A stretch of 64,000 bases of DNA from CAYQJV01 sp964417925 (GCA_964417925.1 CAYQJV010000004.1:14038-78037); one strand, 5' to 3'; shown: positions 44,654 through 54,621, counted from the first letter of the stretch. The notes: a model not told the origin generated them from the letters alone. A program made the numbers and translations.

Positions 44654-46436
44654 TCACTTTAATAACTCTTCTATCAACTTTACCATATATGGAGAATACC
44701 CACGGGATGACCATATAACCCTGTTTTTCCCATCGATCAGCATGAATCGTGGAACTCCAACAGATCCTGCAAAAACTTTTTTGATTTCCTCTTTGGGTAG
44801 TATGAAATTGGAAAACTGAGAACATTCTCTTATCTTCAAATATCTTTTTATCTCCTCTGCAGAATTTCCCCATGCATTTATAAAAACAACAGTAAGTTCA
44901 GGATGATTTCTCTTTATTTTCAGAATATCCTCAACCGCCTTTTCACACCAGCCACATCCTGTTCCCCAGAACTTAATCAACAAAGGTCTTTTGGGAAAAG
45001 AGTAAATATCCGTGGTGTCTCCATCAAGGGTAACGATTTTAAAGTTCTCAAGAGGTTTTATCTCCTTTTTTGTATTTTCAATCTCTTTTATAACTTTTTT
45101 ATTGATATTCTGCTCTATCATTCTTTTGATTTTTTCAAATCTTTTATCCTTTCTCACTTCTACCAAGTCTGGATCCGAAAGAATATAATTTTTATCTACA
45201 TATCCATGTTCAGCAAATTTCTCAAGATAAAAAATTGCAGAATCAATTTGATTATTTCTTGCCTTTATACATGCCCAGTGATAGCAGGCTTCTGCTTTTA
45301 TACCTTTTATACCCGTAATTTCTGATGTCCGATGCATAAACCTGAATATTTTTTCTGCCTCCTTGATACTCCACTTCACCACAGGGTATATAACTGTGGA
45401 TAAAGCTATAGTAAGCCTTCCTATCGCTTCCTCATTATCTTTTTCCCTTTCTACTCGCTTTGAAAAATGATTTAAGAATTTATCCATAACAACCACTGGC
45501 ATCTCACCTCCAAACCGAATAAATACCATATTTACAGAAAAAAATGAGTTGGAAAAAGATAGAATTTCAGAAAGAACAGAATCCCTCTTCTTATAATCAC
45601 CAAGCGCATGATATAAAATTCCAATCTGATAAACATAAGGAAGATAAAATTCATCAGAATAAAAATACTCAGGAAGGTATTTAATTACAGGAAGATAATA
45701 TTTCACAGAATCTTTCATTCCATTTAATGCAAACTCATACATAAGGTTCAAAAGGTTAGTAAAATAATCCTCAACAGTTCTATCCTTATAGAAGGTGAAT
45801 GCAACAGTCCTTCTGAAATCCAGAATTGTGTTTCGCATTTCCTCTGAATACGTTTTTCTGTTCTGGAGGAATAAAGAATTATATTTATTAACGAACAATG
45901 CAAGGTCCTTTATCTCTTTTTTCTCAGGGTAAAGCGAGCAAAGGTTGAAATAAGCAGTATAGTTTATGCTATCTATCTCTACTGCCTTATAAAACATTTT
46001 TTTGCATTTTCATAATCCTTTTTGCTCATGTAAAGGCTTCCCTTCAGGATATATCCCCAGTAAAACGATGGAAATTCTCTTATCAATTTTTCTGCAATCT
46101 TTTCTTTTATACTATCATCCTCAACGACTCTTGCATACAAATAGAGATAGCAAGGGTTCCCCGGATGTTTCTCAAACAAATCTCTGTATTCTTTTACAAT
46201 TGTTTTTCTATCCTTTCTCCTGCTTCTTCAACCATATTTTGATACATTCTATGAAGTTCAACGATATTCGGATGTTGTTCTATTTGATTTTTCAAAAAAT
46301 CAACTATAAGGTGATTGATTTTATCGTGGTCATAAAGGTAGTAAAGGTTTTTAAACCTTGTAACAGCTGCATATGTTTCCTTTGTTATTTTCTGTTCCTC
46401 TGTCAAGGCAACAAAAAGAGCAAACAATACTTCCAT
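44654..46436 (-). pseudogene. TPR-helical protein with TlpA-like thioredoxin domain, frame-broken
   Basis: From 46436 (after GAAAGGAGGTAGG) it starts with a short hydrophobic stretch (VLFALFVAL) and helical TPR-like repeats, and ends with a thioredoxin fold (about the last 130 residues). The active site is CGWC in KFWGTGCGWCEKAVEDI, and the cis-Pro loop is VGVPRFMLIDGKNRVIW. Two breaks split it. At 46203-46207 one more A on the coding strand gives ERIEKTIVKEYRDLF; at the T7 run 45997-46003 one more A gives NAKKMFYKAVEID. The 3' 447 codons are uninterrupted. TlpA domains reduce periplasmic thiols. The gene lies between the promoter-like sigma-54 site and the sensor kinase. Confidence 0.8.
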
Positions 46437-46458
46437 CCTACCTCCTTTCTACCCCTTC

Positions 46459-46501
46459 GGGCACCACGAAAGGTAATTTACCGTCAAGGACTCGGTGTCC
46501 C
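46459..46501 (-). promoter_or_regulatory. Structured 5' leader element
   Basis: In the RNA of the minus strand GGGACACC (46501-46494) can pair with GGTGCCC (46465-46459), with one bulged A, around an inner GGTA-AAT-TACC hairpin (46482-46472). It lies just before the Shine-Dalgarno site of the TPR-thioredoxin gene. It matches no riboswitch class I know. Confidence 0.4.
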
Positions 46502-46523
46502 CCTCCCTACCCCCACTTATATA

Positions 46524-46541
46524 TAGCGAAAAATATGCCAA
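46524..46541 (-). promoter_or_regulatory. Sigma-54-like (-24/-12) promoter
   Basis: On the minus strand TTGGCATATTTTTCGCTA: GG and GC stand at the 12-base distance of the TGGCAC-N5-TTGC consensus. It lies about 88 bases before the TPR-thioredoxin start and downstream of a gene for an NtrC-family activator. The -12 half has C where T is usual. Confidence 0.5.
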
Positions 46542-46645
46542 ACCACTCAATCTTGTATCATTCATAATTACTTAACTTACAAATTGAGGTTCTAAAACCC
46601 AAAAAATGTGTGAACTGTGATTTCTTATTTGTATAGTGTTTGTCT

Positions 46646-47983
46646 TTATTTTATTTTTATTTTGTAGGTTTTTATTTTCCTGTATAATTGTGTTCTACTT
46701 ATTTTTAAAATTTCGCATGCTTTATTTATGTCTTCTGTATTTTCAATGACTTTTTTATATATTCTTTTTCAAAACTTTTTGTGGCATCCTTTAATGAAGT
46801 AAATTTTGGATGGTCCTGAATTTCAAGATATTTTATTGCTTTATGTTTATTTATGGTTTCCTGCTTTTCCATAATTGTTATCCTTTCAACAAAGTTTTTA
46901 AGTTCTCTTACATTTCCATACCAAGGGTAATTTATAAGATATTTCTGTGCTTCCTTTGTGAACTTTTTTGGTATGGTGCCAAATTTTTCTGCATAAAACT
47001 GTGTGTAATAATCAAGAAGAGACAGAATATCTTCTTTTCTTTTTCTTAATGGTGGAATGTGAAAGGAAAGTGCATTTAACCTGAAGAAAAGGTCTTTTCT
47101 AAAATTGCCGTTTTTTACCTCCTGTTGTAAATTTTTATTTGTGGCGGTGATTACTCTTGCATCAAGGGTTATGGAGACTGTATCTCCAAGCCTTTCAAAC
47201 TCCTTATCTTCTATGAATTTAAGTAATTTAGACTGCAGTGAAATAGGTATTTCTCCTATTTCATTTAAAAATAGTGTACCACCTTTTGCCTCTTCATCTT
47301 TCCTTTTTTGTCTTTTACTGCTCCTGTAAATGTCCCTTTTTTGTATCCAAAAGTTCTGATTCCAATAGTTCTGCTGGAATTGTAGCACAGTTTATTTTTA
47401 CAAATTTTTTGTTTCTTCTTTTACCTGAAAAATGAATAAGTGTGGCAAGCAGGTCTTTTCCTGTACCAGTTTCTCCTGTGATTAAAACTGCTGAGTCAAT
47501 ATCTGCAACTTTTTCAATAAATGCATACATCTTCTGTACTGTAGAGGATTTACCTACGAGCTTGTGGGATGAAAACACTTCTTTTTCTAAAAGTTCTCTT
47601 TCTTCAAGCAGTCTTTCTTTGTCTACTGCATTCTTAAGTGTAATAAGAAGCCTATCTTTATGCACTGGTTTTTCAAGAAAGTCAAAAGCACCTTCCTTTA
47701 TTGCTCTTACTGCATCAGATATTTCTCCGTATCCAGAGATGATTATAATTTGAGTATGAGGAAGCAATTTCTTTATGGAAGGGATAAGGTCTATTCCATT
47801 CATATCTGAAAGTTTCATATCTAAAAGTATTACATCAGGTGCCATCATAGATATCTTATGAAATACCTCTTCTCCTTTATTTGCAGTTGAAACTCTATAT
47901 CCCTCTTCTTCAAGCATTTCAGAAAGATTCTTTAAGATGATTTCTTCATCATCTACAATTAGAACCAATGGAGCTGTATTCAT
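46646..47983 (-). pseudogene. NtrC-family sigma-54-dependent response regulator, frame-broken
   Basis: Receiver domain (LVLIVDDEEII, VILLDMKLSDMNGIDL with the phosphoacceptor Asp), AAA+ domain with Walker A GETGTGKDLLA, the sigma-54 contact loop KGTFTGA, Walker B GGTLFLNEIGE and NYPWYGNVRELKNF, and a Fis-type HTH (EDINKACEILKISRTQLYRKIK) ending at 46646. Three frame breaks, each repaired by one more base in a homopolymer, lie at 47349-47352, 47304-47309 and 46751-46756 (plus-strand coordinates). The GTFTGA loop and the HTH appear only after repair, which supports a single original gene. ATG 47983 lies 7 bases after a -10 box. It would activate the -24/-12 site downstream of it. Confidence 0.82.
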
Positions 47984-47990
47984 TTGAATT

Positions 47991-48018
47991 ATTTTATCAA
48001 TTTTTTTATATCTGTCAA
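47991..48018 (-). promoter_or_regulatory. Promoter for the NtrC-family gene
   Basis: On the minus strand TTGACA (48018-48013), 16 bases, TAAAAT (47996-47991), 7 bases, ATG at 47983; no ribosome site fits between. Confidence 0.75.
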
Positions 48019-48024
48019 TTTAAT

Positions 48025-48792
48025 CTATAATCCGCAAACTATTATCTGTTTTTTCCTTTTTACTGGATGTTCAATAAAATCTACCTTAACTCCCCATACA
48101 TTTTTTAATAGTTCTTTATTTATCACCTCCTCAGGATGACCTTTTTTCACAATCCTTCCTTTATCTATTACCATAACCTCATCACAGTATAATAACACAT
48201 CATTTATGGAATGAGATACAAAGAGTATGGTTTTGTTTTTGCTCAAATCTTTAAGTAGTTGAAGAATAAAAACTCTATGATAGAGATCAAGATGATTGGT
48301 AGGTTCATCCAATAACAGCACAGGAGTATCCTGAGCCAATGCTCTTGCAATGACAACCAGCCTCCTCTCACCACTTGATATTTCCAAAATATTTTTATTA
48401 AAAAGTTCTTCTATACCAAGCATTTTCATCTTTTCCTTTGCAATTTCATAATCTTCTTTTTTATACCTCTCACCTGGCCTCAAGTAAGGATTTCTTCCTG
48501 ATGCTACTACATATCCACAAGGAAGATTCAAAAAGAAACCAGGTTCCTGAGAAACATAGGAAACAATGGATGCAATTTCTCTAATCTTGTAATTTTGAAT
48601 TCTTTTTTCTGCTAAAAAAATCTCTCCTTTTAAAGGTTTTAGAATTCCAAGCATTATTTTTAAAAGAGTAGACTTTCCTGCGCCATTTGGACCAATTATT
48701 CCAGTAAGTTTGTATTTTTTTACTGAAAAAGAAACTCCTTTAAGCACTGGTTTTTTGTTATAGGAAAAATGTATGTTTTCCAATTTAAACAT
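48025..48792 (-). CDS. ABC transporter ATP-binding protein, BtuD/FecE type
   Basis: A 255-residue ATPase: Walker A GPNGAGKST, Q-loop VSYVSQEP, signature SSGERRLVVIARAL, Walker B VLLLDEPTNHLD and switch His in LFVSHSIND. It powers the permease encoded just upstream (8-base overlap) for import of a chelated metal: vitamin B12, haem or an iron siderophore. The FecCD/BtuCD family is clear but the cargo is not. Confidence 0.92.
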   Translation of the reverse strand: MFKLENIHFSYNKKPVLKGVSFSVKKYKLTGIIGPNGAGKSTLLKIMLGILKPLKGEIFLAEKRIQNYKIREIASIVSYVSQEPGFFLNLPCGYVVASGRNPYLRPGERYKKEDYEIAKEKMKMLGIEELFNKNILEISSGERRLVVIARALAQDTPVLLLDEPTNHLDLYHRVFILQLLKDLSKNKTILFVSHSINDVLLYCDEVMVIDKGRIVKKGHPEEVINKELLKNVWGVKVDFIEHPVKRKKQIIVCGL

Positions 48793-49726
48793 CTGTATAT
48801 CCTGTTTTGCTTAATAAAAATATAAAAAAGGGAACGCCTATGAATGAGGTGACCACACTTAAAGGAAGTTCAAAAGGAAATAGAGTTCTTGCAGGAATGT
48901 CTGAAAGTAAAAGTAAAAGTCCACCTATGATAAAAGATGCTGGAAGTACTTTTATATGTTTTTCTCCAAGAACAAGCCTTGCAATCTGGGGAACCACCAA
49001 TCCCACAAAACTTATGCTCCCAGCAAAAGCAACTGCAATTCCTGTTATAATAGAGGTTGCAAAAAACATCTCTGTAAGCAGTCTTCTCCAGTCAACACCT
49101 AAGGTATACATACTCTCTTTTTCAAAAGATGCTATATCAAGTTCCCTATGTTTAAACAAAAGGAATACCACAATTCCAATAACCACTACAATAAATGCAA
49201 TACTTACAAGTATTGTATCTTTTGTAAAGATAAATCCTAAATTTCCCATCAATGCGTATATTATCTCTGCTAAAGGTCTTTTAGAAATTGCCATAAAGAT
49301 CATTATTCCTCCAGATAATAAGAAATTAATTGCAATCCCTGCAAGAACAAGATACAGCTCTGCATTTTTAAATCCAGAGGCTATCAAGTATACTATTAAC
49401 ATGGTTAAAAAAGCTCCAGCAAAACCAAAAACAGGTCTTAAGAATAAGGGAATGTAAAAAAACAGAGAAAAAAGTGCAAGAAAAAATACGCCTCCGGTAG
49501 CTGAACCAAGGAAATAAGGATCTACAAGTCTATTTTTGAACACCCCTTGAAGTACTGCACCAGAGATACCAAGAATACCTCCTACAAAAATACCCAGTAA
49601 TATTCTTGGAAGTCTGATACCTAAAATTATTTCTTTATCTGTTATAACTCCAGATGGGCCTATAAATAAGGAGATAAAACCCACCAAAATAAGAAACAAA
49701 AACAAAAAAAAGAGTTTCCTCTGCAA
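48785..49726 (-). CDS. ABC transporter permease, BtuC/FecCD family
   Basis: A 313-residue permease with about nine or ten membrane helices. RLPRILLGIFVGGILGISGAVLQGVFKNRLVDPYFLGSATGG is the strongly conserved N-terminal block, and SISFVGLVVPQIARLVLGEKHIKVLPASFIIGGLLLLLSD the C-terminal one that contacts the ATPase. It forms a homodimer with two copies of the neighbouring ATPase. Its stop overlaps the ATPase start by 8 bases, and it lies 1 base after the binding-protein gene. Confidence 0.92.
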   Translation of the reverse strand: MQRKLFFLFLFLILVGFISLFIGPSGVITDKEIILGIRLPRILLGIFVGGILGISGAVLQGVFKNRLVDPYFLGSATGGVFFLALFSLFFYIPLFLRPVFGFAGAFLTMLIVYLIASGFKNAELYLVLAGIAINFLLSGGIMIFMAISKRPLAEIIYALMGNLGFIFTKDTILVSIAFIVVVIGIVVFLLFKHRELDIASFEKESMYTLGVDWRRLLTEMFFATSIITGIAVAFAGSISFVGLVVPQIARLVLGEKHIKVLPASFIIGGLLLLLSDIPARTLFPFELPLSVVTSFIGVPFFIFLLSKTGYTDV

Positions 49727-49727
49727 T

Positions 49728-50555
49728 CTATTTTATTCTGTTTAAAACCTCTTTTAAGCCTTTTGCAAGCCGTGGTCCAGGTCTTAAAAGAAGAGAAGGA
49801 TTTACATCTGTAATGAGATTTGCTTTTTGTATTGCTTTCATTTTTTCCCAACCAGGTCTTTTTAGGATATCTTCTTTTTCTACAGGATGAAGGACAATTA
49901 TAACATCAGGGTTTCTCTTTATCACCTGCTCAGGATTTACAATAGGATATTTACCTTGAAGATCCTCAAAGATATTTATAATACCCGCTTCTTTGAAAAG
50001 TGAATTAAGGTAAGAATCTCTTCCTATGGTAATAAGAGGGTGATCCGATATTTCTACATAAACATTTAAAGTTTTTTCTGTTTTTAATTCTTTAAAGCTC
50101 TTTTTTAAAAATTCTACAAGCGAATCAGCTCGTCTCTTTTCTCCAACCAGTTTACCTATGGAGTCTATCTGAGCATAAAGCTCTTCTAAGGTTGATGGAT
50201 CATCAAACGCTATCACATTTATTCCAAGTTTTTTTAGCTTTTCTACTACAGAGTACTGGGATGGAAGTACTGCAAATACTATCCCAGGGGAAAGCGAAAC
50301 TATCTTTTCAATACTGGGGTTTATGAAATCACCTACTTTTTCTATCTTTTTTACTTCAGAAGGGTAATCACAGAAAATAGTAACTCCCACTATTCTATCT
50401 CCTGCTCCAAGGGCAAACAGAATCTCTGTTATACTCGGCGCAAGAGAAACAATACCATTACTCCTGTGGTCTGTGTTTTTCTTACAGGAAAGATTTAAAT
50501 TAAAAAATAATAAAAGAGGGACGAGCCTCAATAAACTCTTTATAAACTTTCCCAT
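49728..50555 (-). CDS. Periplasmic substrate-binding lipoprotein, BtuF-like
   Basis: A 275-residue protein with a lipoprotein signal (LLFFNLNLSC). IVSLAPSITEILFALGAGDRIVGVTIFCDYPSEVKKIEKVGDF is the usual start of class III binding proteins, which have two lobes joined by a long helix. VIIVLHPVEKEDILKRPGWEKMKAIQKANLI is the second lobe. B12 (BtuF) or an iron chelate is the likely cargo. The start lies 56 bases inside the preceding gene. Confidence 0.9.
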   Translation of the reverse strand: MGKFIKSLLRLVPLLLFFNLNLSCKKNTDHRSNGIVSLAPSITEILFALGAGDRIVGVTIFCDYPSEVKKIEKVGDFINPSIEKIVSLSPGIVFAVLPSQYSVVEKLKKLGINVIAFDDPSTLEELYAQIDSIGKLVGEKRRADSLVEFLKKSFKELKTEKTLNVYVEISDHPLITIGRDSYLNSLFKEAGIINIFEDLQGKYPIVNPEQVIKRNPDVIIVLHPVEKEDILKRPGWEKMKAIQKANLITDVNPSLLLRPGPRLAKGLKEVLNRIK

Positions 50556-51159
50556 ACTTTTTTATAAGACATCTTTCCTCATATCTTATATGAAGATAAA
50601 TCACAAAAATCCCAAATAAAGAGACTACAAATCCTTTCAAAGAAAATGTAGAAGCAAGAATTCCTATAATTATTACAAAAAGCCCAAGGTATCTGGGATG
50701 TTTTGAATGTCTGTAAAATCCCTCTTTTAATATTCTCTCAATTCTTCTGTATTTTATCTGAACAATTAAAGAGTGTAGTCTTATGTATATTCCATATCCC
50801 ATAACCGCAAATCCTGGAAGAGAAAAAATAGTATGAATATTTTTTCCATAGTAATAATAATCATGTATACATAACGGAACAAATATATAAAAATAAAGAG
50901 CAAATAAAAATCTTAAAAATGGAGAAAATGGTTCAACCAGGGAGGATTGAAAAAATAAGGCATGAAAATAATACTCTACACTCAACCACAAAAATATAAA
51001 TATGCACACCAACCATGGAACAAACATTTTATTGTTAAATATATCCAAGAACAGATTTTTTGTAAAATTGGTAAGATACAAAAAAACAAAGATACTCCAT
51101 GATAATCTTCCCCATTCAATTTTTTTAATCTCTATTCTTTTTGCAACACTATGTCCCAT
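50500..51159 (-). CDS. Isoprenylcysteine methyltransferase-like membrane protein
   Basis: A 219-residue protein with about five membrane helices. The C-terminal block GFYRHSKHPRYLGLFVIIIGILAST and RYEERCLIKKYGKVYKEFIE is the RHP...EE...YG..Y signature of the ICMT/PEMT/NnrU-like family, where it binds SAM. Bacterial members methylate unknown lipids or small molecules. It overlaps the unknown gene upstream by 28 bases and the binding-protein gene downstream by 56, so it belongs to the transporter operon. Confidence 0.8.
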   Translation of the reverse strand: MGHSVAKRIEIKKIEWGRLSWSIFVFLYLTNFTKNLFLDIFNNKMFVPWLVCIFIFLWLSVEYYFHALFFQSSLVEPFSPFLRFLFALYFYIFVPLCIHDYYYYGKNIHTIFSLPGFAVMGYGIYIRLHSLIVQIKYRRIERILKEGFYRHSKHPRYLGLFVIIIGILASTFSLKGFVVSLFGIFVIYLHIRYEERCLIKKYGKVYKEFIEARPSFIIF

Positions 51160-52181
51160 GGAATTCCCACTATCTTTATTTTTTTATCCTGTGCATATTT
51201 TTTTATGGTATCAAAAAATCCTGCAACTCTACAGGTATTTGACTCAACATCGTTCAAAAAAACCAATCCTTTTAAACCGGATAGTTGTTCTTTCTGCATC
51301 TCTATTACCCCCAAGGAAGGACAACCTTTCAGAATATTTAAAAATTCCTCCACAGTATACTCTTTACATTCATTTTCAAAAGGAGAAAGAATAAAAACAT
51401 TGACTTTCTCTTGGGCTAAAAAGTCAATAATCTTTTTTATAGATATTTTTTTATGTTTTACATCTTCCCATTGGGAAAGGAAATTCTGTAAAAGTTCCTG
51501 TCTGATATGCTCTTTTTTCTGCATCTTTTTACACAATAAAGAGCCATCATCGTAAAACTCCAGAACACATGTAGTATCAGGATAAAGAATCACATATTCA
51601 AAATTTTTACTAATTTTATGATACGTCGCAGAATCTCCAACCACCGAAGAATCAGAAAATAGAATCATTCTTTCTGTTTGCATGTGCAAAAATGGAACAT
51701 ATACTTTTATCATTGAATCAAGAGGAAGCATTCTCAACCCTTCTATGTTGTGCACTCCTGAAAGAAGAGAGGTAAATATAAATGCATTCCTATCGCTTCC
51801 TATTCTTTTTATTAAGTATTTTTGATTAAAACCTTCCCCTGAAATCACATCTATCGCTGGAATAAAGAAATCAAAGTTATCAATCATCTCTTTTAGTATG
51901 TTGCCTCCTAACATATAAAAAGGCTCAGTAAGCACCACCACATCTATTCCCACCGAATCAAAACTCTCTACGAGTTTCTTGGAAATAACAAAGTAGTTCT
52001 TAGGTATTTCTTTTTTTAAGATTAACACTGTAAATTCATCCTTGGAAAAATCACACTTAAAAATATCCTCTATCCTGGAAGGGACAAGAAAATTTATTCT
52101 AAATAAAAGATTTTTTCTCTTTTCCACAAATAAACTACAGAATATAGAAAACAAAGCAACAAAAAGAACTATTTTTTTCAT
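51132..52181 (-). CDS. Unknown secreted protein
   Basis: A 349-residue protein with an N-terminal signal or anchor (MKKIVLFVALFSIFCSLFV) and no domain I recognise. The pattern of beta-alpha repeats (FTVLILKKEI, GIDVVVLTEPFYMLGGNILKEMIDNFDFFIPAIDVI, VNVFILSPFENECKE) recalls metallophosphatase or binding-protein folds, but catalytic motifs are not visible. The start at 52181 is fixed by the promoter: the in-frame ATG at 52196 is the start of the -10 region. First gene of the transporter operon. Confidence 0.65.
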   Translation of the reverse strand: MKKIVLFVALFSIFCSLFVEKRKNLLFRINFLVPSRIEDIFKCDFSKDEFTVLILKKEIPKNYFVISKKLVESFDSVGIDVVVLTEPFYMLGGNILKEMIDNFDFFIPAIDVISGEGFNQKYLIKRIGSDRNAFIFTSLLSGVHNIEGLRMLPLDSMIKVYVPFLHMQTERMILFSDSSVVGDSATYHKISKNFEYVILYPDTTCVLEFYDDGSLLCKKMQKKEHIRQELLQNFLSQWEDVKHKKISIKKIIDFLAQEKVNVFILSPFENECKEYTVEEFLNILKGCPSLGVIEMQKEQLSGLKGLVFLNDVESNTCRVAGFFDTIKKYAQDKKIKIVGIPWDIVLQKE

Positions 52182-52187
52182 AAGTTT

Positions 52188-52216
52188 ATTATACACTCTA
52201 TTTATTATAATGTCAA
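52188..52216 (-). promoter_or_regulatory. Promoter of the transporter operon
   Basis: On the minus strand TTGACA (52216-52211), 17 bases, TATAAT (52193-52188), 6 bases, ATG at 52181: both boxes fit the consensus perfectly and the arrangement is leaderless. The TTGACA abuts the stop of the Lon-family gene. Confidence 0.85.
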
Positions 52217-54565
52217 TTATTTTTCCTGCTCCTTCATTCTCTTTGTAAGTTCTTCAAGCCCTTTATCTACATGGTAAAAGAAAGTTCCTTCCTCAAACTC
52301 TCCATTTTTTATCTCTCCGGTCTTCATTCCTGAAAGGATTTCTATACCCTCCTCTACATTTTTTATGGCATAGATATTAAACAGTCCACGCTCAACAGCC
52401 TCAAGTATCTCATCTTTGAGCATCAGATTCTCAAGATTTCTCTCAGGAATAATCACTCCTTGACCATTTAAACCAAGTTTTTTACACACATCAAAAAATC
52501 CCTCTATTTTCTCATTGATACCCCCAACTGGTTGTACCTCGCCAAACTGAGACACAGAACCTGTAACTGCAATTGACTGCTTTAGGGGTATCTTTGCAAT
52601 ACTTGAGAGAAGTGCGTAAAGCTCTGCAGCAGATGCACTATCTCCCTCTATCTCATCGTAAAGTTGCTCAAAGCATATACTTGCAGATAAGGTAAGAGGT
52701 CTCTTATTTGCAAACTTTCCTCCAAGATATCCAGTAATTATTAGAATAGCCTTGTTGTGTATAACCCCACTCATTTCGATCTCTCTTTCTATATTTACTA
52801 CTCCTTCCTTACCTACGTAAGTCCTTGCTGTAATTCTTATCGGTCTTCCAAACTCATAATCACCTGTGCGAATGATTGAAAGTCCATTTACCTGACCTAT
52901 CTTTTCTCCTTCCATTTCAAAAAGTATCTCTCCTTTTTCTATCATTTCCTCTATTTTATCCTGATACATCCTGGACCTGTAGATTTTCTCCTCTATCGCT
53001 TTTATAACCTCTGCCTCTTCTACTTTGGTTTTATGGTTTATTCTTGCCCAATAGTCAGCTTCAAATACGATATCTGCAATTTTGTTAAACCGAGTGCTCA
53101 ATTTATTTTTATTCTCTGCAAGTCTTGCACCAAACTCTATTATTCTTCCCAAAGCACCCTTTGTAAAAGGAAGAAGTCCATGTTTTTTTGTCATTATAGT
53201 GACAAAGGATATGTATTTTTTCTCAGTATCGTGGTTCCTGGGCATTGAAGTATCAAAATCAACCCTTACTCTAAACAAAGTTCTAAATTCTTCATCTATA
53301 GCATAGAGAGTATTGTAAAGCAGTGGTGTGCCTATAAGAACAATCTTTAGTTTAAGAGGAATGGGTTCTGGATCCAAAGTTTCAACTACCGTTCCTCCCA
53401 CTCTTTCTGGAATATTTTCTATTTTTATCTTCCCTTCTTCAAGTACGGTTTTTAAAGTTGACCATATAAGAGCATTGGTAACCACAGATGATGCATTTAA
53501 TACTAAATATCCACCATTTGCCCTATGTAACAACCCCCCTTTTATCATGCTGAAATCGGTTATCATGTTCCCCATTATGTTTCTGTACTCTATCCTACCA
53601 AATAATTTGTAATAATTGGGGTTTAACTCTAAAATTACTGGGGCACCTTTCAATGAACTATTATCTACAATTACATTTATTCTGAATTTTTTAAAAAATT
53701 CTGAAAACTCCTTTTTATTTTTTATCTCCTTTAACAACGGAGTGTTCTTTATTATTTCGTTCTTTAATCCATGAAAAAAATGAAGTATCTTCTTATGTTC
53801 TTGATACTTTTTCTCTAAGGGTTCAATCAGATCAGTAAGGAGATGAAGCACTACCTTTTTATCATGTTCTTCTACTGCATTCTTTACCTTTCTCTTATAT
53901 TTTCTTTCAAGTAAAGCCAGGTCGTCCAGTATCTTTTGAATCTCTTCTCTATTCTTTTTTAATCTTTCTCTTTCCTCTTCAGGTAAAGCAGAAAATTCCT
54001 CCTGAGTCATAGGTCTTTTATCCTTTGCAGGAACTGCAGTGAATCCAGTGGTTCCTCTCTGTAATATAAACCCTAAGGACTCCACCTTCTGAGAAGCCTC
54101 TATTATTTTCTTCATTTTCTCTTGCTCTATGCTTTTTACAATTTCTTCGGTCTCTCGCAAATAATCTTCAGTATCAAATACCTTTGAAATTTCCTCTTTA
54201 CAGTTCTTTATAAACTCATTCATATGCCATTCAAACTCCTTAGCCTTACCTGCAGGAAGTGAAATCGCCACAGGTGAGTTAGGTTTTTCAAAATTGTATA
54301 CATAACACCAATCAGCAGGAGGAGAAAGCTTCTCTGCATACTCCTTCAATACGTTCATTACAGTAGATGTCCTTCCTGTTCCAGGAAGTCCTGAAACAAA
54401 TATATTGTATCCTTCTCTTTCTATCTCTACTCCAAAGTATAAAGCCTTCAATGCTCTTTCCTGACCTATAATCTCCTCTACAGGTTCTATTTCTTCTGTG
54501 GTTTCAAAATTAAATTTATCCAACTGCACTTTTTTAACAAGTTCATTTTTTAAAATTTTCCTCAC
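52217..54565 (-). CDS. Lon-related ATP-dependent protease
   Basis: A 782-residue protein of the YcbZ/LonB-like family. An N-terminal AAA+ part has Walker A GLPGTGRTST (about 58-67), a long helical insertion (about 130-290), HRANGGYLVLNA with the sensor region, and a C-terminal S16 protease domain. There the catalytic Ser lies in EGDSASAAELYALLSSIAKIPL and the catalytic Lys in VGGINEKIEGFF. It differs from classical Lon in lacking the large N domain. It should degrade damaged or specific proteins in the cytosol. GTG start after AAAGGAGGAAGAA. Confidence 0.92.
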   Translation of the reverse strand: MRKILKNELVKKVQLDKFNFETTEEIEPVEEIIGQERALKALYFGVEIEREGYNIFVSGLPGTGRTSTVMNVLKEYAEKLSPPADWCYVYNFEKPNSPVAISLPAGKAKEFEWHMNEFIKNCKEEISKVFDTEDYLRETEEIVKSIEQEKMKKIIEASQKVESLGFILQRGTTGFTAVPAKDKRPMTQEEFSALPEEERERLKKNREEIQKILDDLALLERKYKRKVKNAVEEHDKKVVLHLLTDLIEPLEKKYQEHKKILHFFHGLKNEIIKNTPLLKEIKNKKEFSEFFKKFRINVIVDNSSLKGAPVILELNPNYYKLFGRIEYRNIMGNMITDFSMIKGGLLHRANGGYLVLNASSVVTNALIWSTLKTVLEEGKIKIENIPERVGGTVVETLDPEPIPLKLKIVLIGTPLLYNTLYAIDEEFRTLFRVRVDFDTSMPRNHDTEKKYISFVTIMTKKHGLLPFTKGALGRIIEFGARLAENKNKLSTRFNKIADIVFEADYWARINHKTKVEEAEVIKAIEEKIYRSRMYQDKIEEMIEKGEILFEMEGEKIGQVNGLSIIRTGDYEFGRPIRITARTYVGKEGVVNIEREIEMSGVIHNKAILIITGYLGGKFANKRPLTLSASICFEQLYDEIEGDSASAAELYALLSSIAKIPLKQSIAVTGSVSQFGEVQPVGGINEKIEGFFDVCKKLGLNGQGVIIPERNLENLMLKDEILEAVERGLFNIYAIKNVEEGIEILSGMKTGEIKNGEFEEGTFFYHVDKGLEELTKRMKEQEK

Positions 54566-54586
54566 TTCTTCCTCCTTTCTATTTAA

Positions 54587-54614
54587 AGTTTATTCCTCCT
54601 TATAAATAAGTCAA
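54587..54614 (-). promoter_or_regulatory. Promoter for the Lon-family gene
   Basis: On the minus strand TTGACT (54614-54609), 16 bases, TAAACT (54592-54587). The leader includes the AAAGGAGG ribosome site. Confidence 0.6.
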
Positions 54615-54621
54615 TTAACCC

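Noticed and set aside
46459..46501. Cyclic-di-GMP, fluoride, guanidine or ZTP riboswitch
   Set aside because: The conserved cores of these classes, as far as I remember them, are not present; only a generic stem with an inner hairpin is supported.
42261..47983. Programmed ribosomal or transcriptional slippage rescuing the broken frames
   Set aside because: The runs are only 4-7 bases, no stimulatory hairpin is evident, and up to four events per gene would be needed. Mutation or consensus error is simpler.
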